Source: Callipepla californica brunnescens
Taxonomy: Eukaryota > Chordata > Aves > Galliformes > Odontophoridae
Direction: 5' to 3'
Assembly: GCA_023055505.1 (NCBI GenBank)
Contig: JALIRH010000121.1
Span: forward strand, 62,001-126,000
DNA: 64,000 nucleotides
The notes beneath the pieces were generated by a model. The model did no database searches. It worked only from the letters and a program-made list of their open reading frames with translations, and was not told the DNA's origin. Of the stretch, positions 57,145 to 64,000 are shown one piece after another. Within the stretch, counting starts at the first letter, position 1. Every line of letters begins with the position of its first letter. The position numbers and the translations under genes are program-made.

Positions 57145-60100
57145 GACCCCAAACCTAACCCTAACCCTACCCTAACCCTAAAACCCTAACCCTGACTCAC
57201 ACCCTACCCGTAACCCTGACCCTAATACTTACCATAACCATTATCTAACCCTAACCCTACCCCTTAAACCTAACCCTAACCCTACCCTAACCTTTACCCT
57301 AACCCTAACCCTTACTTAACCATAACCCTACCCTAACACTAACCCTAACCCTACCGTAAACCCTATCCCTTACCCTACCCTAACCCTTACCCTAACCCTA
57401 CCCTAATCCTAACCCCTAACCCCAACCCCTAAGCCCTTATCCTGCCCCTAACCCTTACCCCACCCTAACCCTAAACCCAACCCTACCCTAGCCCTAAACC
57501 TACCCCAGCCCTAACCCCTAACCTTAACCCTAACCACTAACCCAAACCCTACCCTAACCCTAACCCTACCCTAACCCTACCCTAACTCTAACCCTAACGC
57601 TTACCATAACCCTAACCCTAAACCTTACCCTAACACTAACCCTACCCTAACCCTAACCCTGACACTGACCCTAACCCCTAACCCTAACCCTTACCGTAAC
57701 CTCTAATCCAAACCTAACCCTAACCCTACCCTTACCTTAACCCTACCCATACCCCTACCCTTACCCCTACCCCTACCCTAACCCCTAACCCTTACCCTAA
57801 CCGTACTATAAGCCTAACCCTGACCCTAACACTGACCCTAACCCTAACCCTTACCCTAACCCTTACCTTTCCCTAACTCTTACCCTAACCCTACCCTAAC
57901 CCTTACCATAAACCTAATCCTAACCCCTACCCTAACATTAACCCTACACTAACCCTGACCCAAACACCTAACCCTAACCTAACACTAGCCCTACCCTAAC
58001 CCTAACCCCAACCCTATCCTTAACCCTAACCCTAACCCTAACTCCTAACCCTACTCTAACCCTAAACCTTAACCTAACCGTAACCCCTGACCATACCCTA
58101 ACCCCTAACCCTAACCCTACCCATACCCCTACCCCTACACTAACCCAACCCCTAACCCTAGCCCTACCCTAACCCCTAAACCTAACCCTAACCCTAAACC
58201 TTAACCCTACCCTAAACCTAACCCTAACCTTAAACCCTAACCCTAACCCACCAGATCCCTAACCCTAACTCTAACCCTAACCCTACTGATTCCTTACCCT
58301 AACCCTACCCTAACTCTAACCTAACCCTAACCCTATTCCTAACCCCAACTTTAACCCTACCCTAACCCTAACCCTTAACCGTAACCCCTGACCCTACCCT
58401 AACCCCTAACCCTAACCCTACCCTAATCCCAACCCAACCCTAACACTAACCCTACCCTAACCCTACCCTAACCCTAACCCCAACCCTATCCCTAACCCTA
58501 CCCTTACCCTAACCTTAACCCTAACCCCTAACCCTTATCCTAACCTTAACCCCTGACGCTACCCTAACCCCTAACCCTAACCCTACCCTAACCCTAACCC
58601 AACCCTAACCCTACCCTAACCCTTACCCTAAACCAAACCCTACCCTAACTCTAACCCTAACCCTTACCCTGACCCTAACCCCTAACCCTAACCCTTACAG
58701 TAACCCCTAACCCTACCCTAACCCTAACCCCTAACCTTAACCCCTAACCCTAAACCCTAACCCTAACCCTACACTAACCCTAATCTAAACTAACCCTAAC
58801 CCTATTGATGGACCCAAAACCTAACCCTAACCCTACACTAACCATAACACTTAACCTAACCGTACCCTAACCCTAACCCTGACCCTAACCCTGACTCAAA
58901 CCCTACCCTTAACCCTGACCCTAACCCTACCCTAACCCTTACCTAACCCTAACCCTACCCTAACATTTACCCTAACCCCTAACCCTTACCTAACCATAAC
59001 CCTAACACTAAAACTAACCCTACTCTAACCCCTAACCCTACCCTAACCCTTACCCTAACACTAACCCTAAACCTACCCTAACCGTGACCCTAACCCCTAA
59101 CCCCAACCCCAAAGCCCTAACCCTAACCCTGCCCCTAACCCCAACCCAACCCTAACCCTAACCCCAACCCTACCCTAACCCTAACACTAACCCCTAACCC
59201 TACCCTAGCCCTAACTCCTAACCCCTAATTTTAACCCTAACACTAACCCTAGCCCTACCCTAACCCTAACCCTACCCCTTACACTAACCATACCCTAACC
59301 CTAAAACTGACCCTACACCATCCCTGACCCTAACCCTAACCCTTACCCTAACCCTTACCTATCCCTAACCCTACTCTAACCCTTTACCCTAACCCTACCC
59401 TAACCCTTACCCATACCCCTACCCCTAACCCCTACATCTAGCCCTACCCTAAGCCTAACCCTTCCCTATCCCTAACCCTTACCCTAACCCTTACCTATCC
59501 CTAACCCTACCCTAACCCTAACCATACCCCTACCCCTAACCCCTACATCTAGCCCTACCCTAACCCTAACCCTACCCTATCCCTAACCCTAACCCTTACC
59601 CTAACCCTTACCTATCCCTAACCCTACCCTAACCCTACCCCTAACCCTACCCTAACCCTGACCCTGACACTAACCCTACCCTAAACCTTACCTACCCCTA
59701 ACCCATAACCCTAACCCATAACCCTAACCCTAACCCTACCCTAACATTTACCCTAACCCTTACCTAACCATAACTCTAACACTAACCCTAAACCTAACCT
59801 AACCCTACCCTAACCGTGACCCTAACCCCTATCCCCAACCCGTAAGCCCAAACCCTAACCCTGTCCCTAACCCCAACCCTACCCTAACCCTAACCACAAC
59901 CCTACCCTAACCCTAAACCTAACACTAACCCCTAACCCTACCCTAGCCCTAATCCCTAACCCATACCCTACCCTAACACTACCCTACCCTTACCCTAAAC
60001 CTACTCTAACTCTACCCTTACCCTAACCCTACCCTAAACCTAACTATAACCCTACCCTAACTCTAACCCTAACCCTAACTCTTACCCTATCCCTAACCCT

Positions 60101-60697
60101 AACCCCTAACCCTGACACTGACCCTAACCACTAAACCTAACCCTTACCATAAATTCTAATCCAACCCTAACCCTAACCCTACCCTAACCCTACCCATACC
60201 CATAACCCTAACCCTAACCTAACCCTAACACTACCCTAACCCTAACCCCTAACCGTAGCCCTACCCTAATCCTACCCCTCACCCTAACCCTAACACTACC
60301 CTAACCCTAACCCCTAACCCTAACCCCTAACCGTAGCCCTACCCTAACCCTACCCCTCACCCTAACCCTATCCCTTACCCTAACCCTTACCTATCCCTAA
60401 CCCTAACCCTAAACCTTAACCCTACCCTAACCCTACCCTAAACCTAACCCTAACCTTAAACCCTAACCCCAACCCACCAGATCCCTAACCCTAACTCTAA
60501 CCCTAACCCTACTGATTCCTTACCATAACCCTACCCTAACCCTAACCCTACCCTAAACTTAACCCCTAACCCTAACCCTTACCCTAACCCTAACATTGAC
60601 CCTATCCCTGACCCTAACCCCTAACCCTAACCCTTACCGTAACCCCTAACCCTAAACCCTAACCCTAACACTAACCCTACACTAACCCTAATCTAAA

Positions 60698-60732
<35 letters not shown>

Positions 60733-63500
60733 CCCTACACTAACCCAAATCTAAACTAACCCTAACCCTATTGATGGACCCAAAACCTAACCCTAACACT
60801 TACCCTAACCCTAACCCTGACCCTAACCCTGACTCAAACCCAACCCTTAACCCTGACCCTAACCCTACCCTAACCCTCACTCAAACCCTACCCTTAACCC
60901 TGACCCTGACCCTAACCCTACCCTAACCCTTACCTATCTCTCACCCTACTCTAACCCTAACCCTAACCCTACCCTAACCCTCCAATCTAACCCTAATTCT
61001 ACTCTAACCCTAACCCCTAACCCTAACCCTACCCTAACCCTAAACCCTAATCCTACCATAACCCTGTTGATGGACCCTAATTCTACCTTAACCCTAACCC
61101 CTAACCCTAACACTAACCCTACACTAACCCTAATCTAAACTAACCCTAACCCTATTGATGGACCCAAAACCTAACCCTAACCCTACCCTAACCATAACAC
61201 TTACCCTAACCGTACCCTAACCCTAACCCTACCCTAACCCTCACCCTAACACTACCCTAACACTACCCTAACATTTACCCTAACCCCTAACCCTTACCCT
61301 AACCCTTACCTGACCATAACCCTAACACTAAACCTAACCCTAACCCTAACCCTTAACCCCAACCCCTAAGGCCTAACCCTAACTCCTAAGCCCTAACCCC
61401 ACCCTAACACTAACCCTGCCCCTAACACCTAACCCTACCCTAGCTCTAACCCCTAATTTTAACCCTAACCCCTAACCCTAACCCTACCCTAACCCTAACC
61501 CTGCCCCTTACCCTAACCATACCCTAACCCTAACACTGACCCTACCCCTATCCCTGACCCTAACCCTTACTCTAACCCTTACCTATCCCTAACCCTACCC
61601 TAACCCTTAACCCGAACCCTACCCTAACCCTTACCCTAACCCCTAACCCTAACCCTACACTAACCCTCAAATCTAACCCTAATTCTACCCTAACCCTAAC
61701 CCCTAACCCTACCCTAACCCTAACCCTGACTCAAACCCTACCCTTAACCCCGACCCTAACCCTACCCTAACCCTTACCCTAACACTACCCTAACATTTAC
61801 CCTAACCTTTAAACCTTACCTAACCATAACACTAATACTAAAACTAACCCTACCCTAACCCCTAACCCTACCCTAACCCTTTCCCTAACACTAACCCTAA
61901 CCCTGCACTAACCGTGACCCTAACCCCCAACCCCAACCCCTAAGCCCTAACCCTAACCCTGCCCCTAACCCCAACCCTACCCTAACCCTAACCCTGCCCC
62001 TAACCCTAACACTAACCCCTAACCCTACCCTAGCCCTAACCCCTAACCCCTAATTTTAACCCTAACCCTTAACCCTAGCCCTACCCTAACCCTGCCCTAA
62101 CCCTAACCATACCCTAACCCTAACACTGACCCTAACACTATCCCTGACCCTAACCCTTACCTATCCCTAACCTTACCCTAACTCCTAACCCTAACCCTAC
62201 ACTACCCCTCAAATCTAACCCTAATTCTACCCTAACACTAACCCCTAACCCTACCCTAACCCTAACCCTACCCTACCCCTGACTCAAACCCTACCCTTAA
62301 CCCTCCTTAACCCTACCCTAACCCTTACCTAACCCTAACCCTACCCTAACCCTTAACCCTAACCCTACCCTAACATTTACCCTAACCCCTAACCATAACC
62401 CTAACACTAACCCTAACCCTAACCTTACCCTACCCTAACCGTGACCCTAACCCCTAACCCCAACCCATAAGCCCTAACCCCAAACCCTTACCTAACCCAA
62501 ACCCTACCCTAATCCTAACCCTAACCCTGCCCCTAACCCTAACACAAACCCCTAACCCTACCCTAGCCCTACCCTAGACCTAACCCTACACTAGCCCTAA
62601 CCCCTAACCCCTAACCCAAACCCTAACCTTACCCTAAACCTACCCTAACCCTACCCTTACCCTAACTCTAACCCTAACACTAACCCTACCCTAACTCTTA
62701 CCCTATCCCTAACGCTAAGCCCTAACCCTGACACTGACCCTAACTCCTAACCCTAACCCTTACCGAAAATTCTAATCCAACCCTAACCCTAACCCTACCC
62801 TAACCCTACCCATACCCCTACCCCTAACCCTACACTAACCCTTACCTATCCCTAACCCTAGCCCTACCCTAACCCTAACCCCTACCCTATCCCTAACCCT
62901 AACCCTTACCCTAACCCTTACCTATCTCTAACCCTACCCTAACCCTTAACCCTAACCCTACCCTAACCCTCCAATCTAACCCTAATTCTACTCTAACCCT
63001 AACCCTACCCTAACCCTAAACCCTAACCCTACCATAACCCTATTGATGGACCCTAGTTCTACCCTAACCCTAACCCCTAACCCTAACACCTAACCCTAAC
63101 ACCTAACCCTTTGCTAACCCTATTGATGGACCCTAACTGTAACACTAACCCTACCCGTAATCCTACCCCTAACCCTTACCCAACCCTAACCCTAACCCTT
63201 ACCCTAAACCTAACCCTACCCTAATTCTAACCCTAACCCTGACCCTATCCCTAAACCTAACCCCTGACCCTAACCCCTAACCTTAACCCCTAACCCTAAC
63301 CCTACCCTTACCCTAACCCTACACCCTAACCCTAAACCCTACCCTAACCTAACCCTAACCCTACCCTAACCCTAAAACCCTAACCCTACCTCACACCCTA
63401 CCCTTAACCCTGACCCTAATACTTACCCTAACCATTATCTAACCCTAACCCTACCCCATCCCTACCCTACCCCTTAAACCTAACCCTAACCCTACCCTAA
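57145..63500. repeat. Degenerate telomeric array, CCCTAA sense (family 1), next copy
   Basis: This is the same family as 1-4157. From 59855 the sequence follows position 1 onward closely, with scattered single-base differences and some block differences. The part 57145-59854 corresponds to array sequence that would precede position 1. Markers TATTGATGGACCC (58803, 60769, 61154, 63041, 63122) and the other family 1 phrases are present. No gene is seen. Confidence 0.93.
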
Positions 63501-64000
63501 CGGTGTCAGAATGTGACAGTCACAATATCAAAGTATCACAATGTCAGAATGTCAGTGTCACAAGGTTAGAATTTCACAATGCCAAAATATCACAATGTGA
63601 GAATCTAAAAATGTCACAGTGTCAGAATGTCACAATGCAAAAATGAAAGACTGTCACAATACCAGAATGTAAAAATTTCACAGTCAGAATATTACAGTGT
63701 CACAATGTCAGAAGGTCGCATTTTCAGAATGTCAGTACGTGAGGATGTCAGAACGTCACAATGTCACAAAGTGAGAATATGAGAATGTCAGAATAACAGA
63801 ATGTCAGAATGTGAGAACGAAATGATGTCAGAATGTGATTATGTGAGAATGTCCGAATTTCAGAATGTCAGAATGTCACAACGTCAGAATGCAAGAATAT
63901 CAGAATGTCCTAAGTTGAGAATGTCACAATGTATCTGAATAGAAGAATGTAACATTGGCACAATCTCAGAATGTAACAAAGACATCACATCATAATGTCA
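63501..64000. repeat. 8-bp satellite, start of next macrorepeat copy
   Basis: The sequence matches 4158-4657 at a constant offset of 59343 with no difference noticed in the stretches compared. It marks the beginning of the next unit and is cut by the window end. Confidence 0.93.

Overview
The window looks like a vertebrate, almost certainly bird, heterochromatic region (subtelomeric, microchromosomal or sex-chromosome-like). The evidence is a CR1 LINE fragment, endogenous retroviruses (ERVs) of three classes including one with an alpharetrovirus-like env, intron-containing exons of an exportin-1 (XPO1/CRM1) relative, and long arrays of degenerate TTAGGG repeats. A galliform (chicken-like) host is my inference; no search was run.

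Layout: 1-4157 degenerate telomeric repeat (CCCTAA sense). 4158-9895 satellite of 8-bp units (TCAGAATG/TCACAATG) with two solo LTRs. 9896-20205 satellite of 11-bp units (GGGGCAGCTAT), interrupted at 13950-14790 by a CpG-island promoter-like block. 20206-24627 an ERV-L-type provirus on the minus strand, with LTR, PBS, leader ORF, gag and pro-pol, cut off inside RNase H. 24628-25160 a CR1 fragment (minus). 25322-27998 four in-phase exons of an XPO1-like gene (plus). 28742-30110 TTAGGG-sense array. 30115-35605 a class I (gamma-type) provirus (plus), heavily mutated, without env or 3' LTR. 35795-37231 TTAGGG-sense array. 37232-43760 a ~590-bp satellite with a ~1773-bp three-monomer higher-order repeat. 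43770-47865 CCCTAA-sense array with a near-perfect core. 47876-49350 TTAGGG-sense array. 49360-53721 a class II provirus (plus) from protease end to env and 3' LTR. 53722-55695 satellite of 10-bp units (GGGTCGCTGT) carrying four copies of a cassette with a CTCF-like motif. 55696-57140 GC-rich block with a promoter and two candidate exons on the minus strand. 57145-63500 degenerate CCCTAA array. 63501-64000 the 8-bp satellite again.

The main observation is that the end of the window repeats its beginning. Position 1 aligns with 59855, and 4158-4657 aligns without an indel I could see with 63501-64000. The window therefore covers slightly more than one unit of a roughly 59.3-59.9 kb tandem macrorepeat. 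The unit is a mosaic of at least six satellite families, three truncated proviruses and pieces of host genes.

Apart from the XPO1-like exons and the candidate first exons in the two CpG islands, I see no host protein-coding gene. Nearly all open frames in the satellites are artefacts of short repeat units that lack stop codons. No rRNA, tRNA or CRISPR was found.
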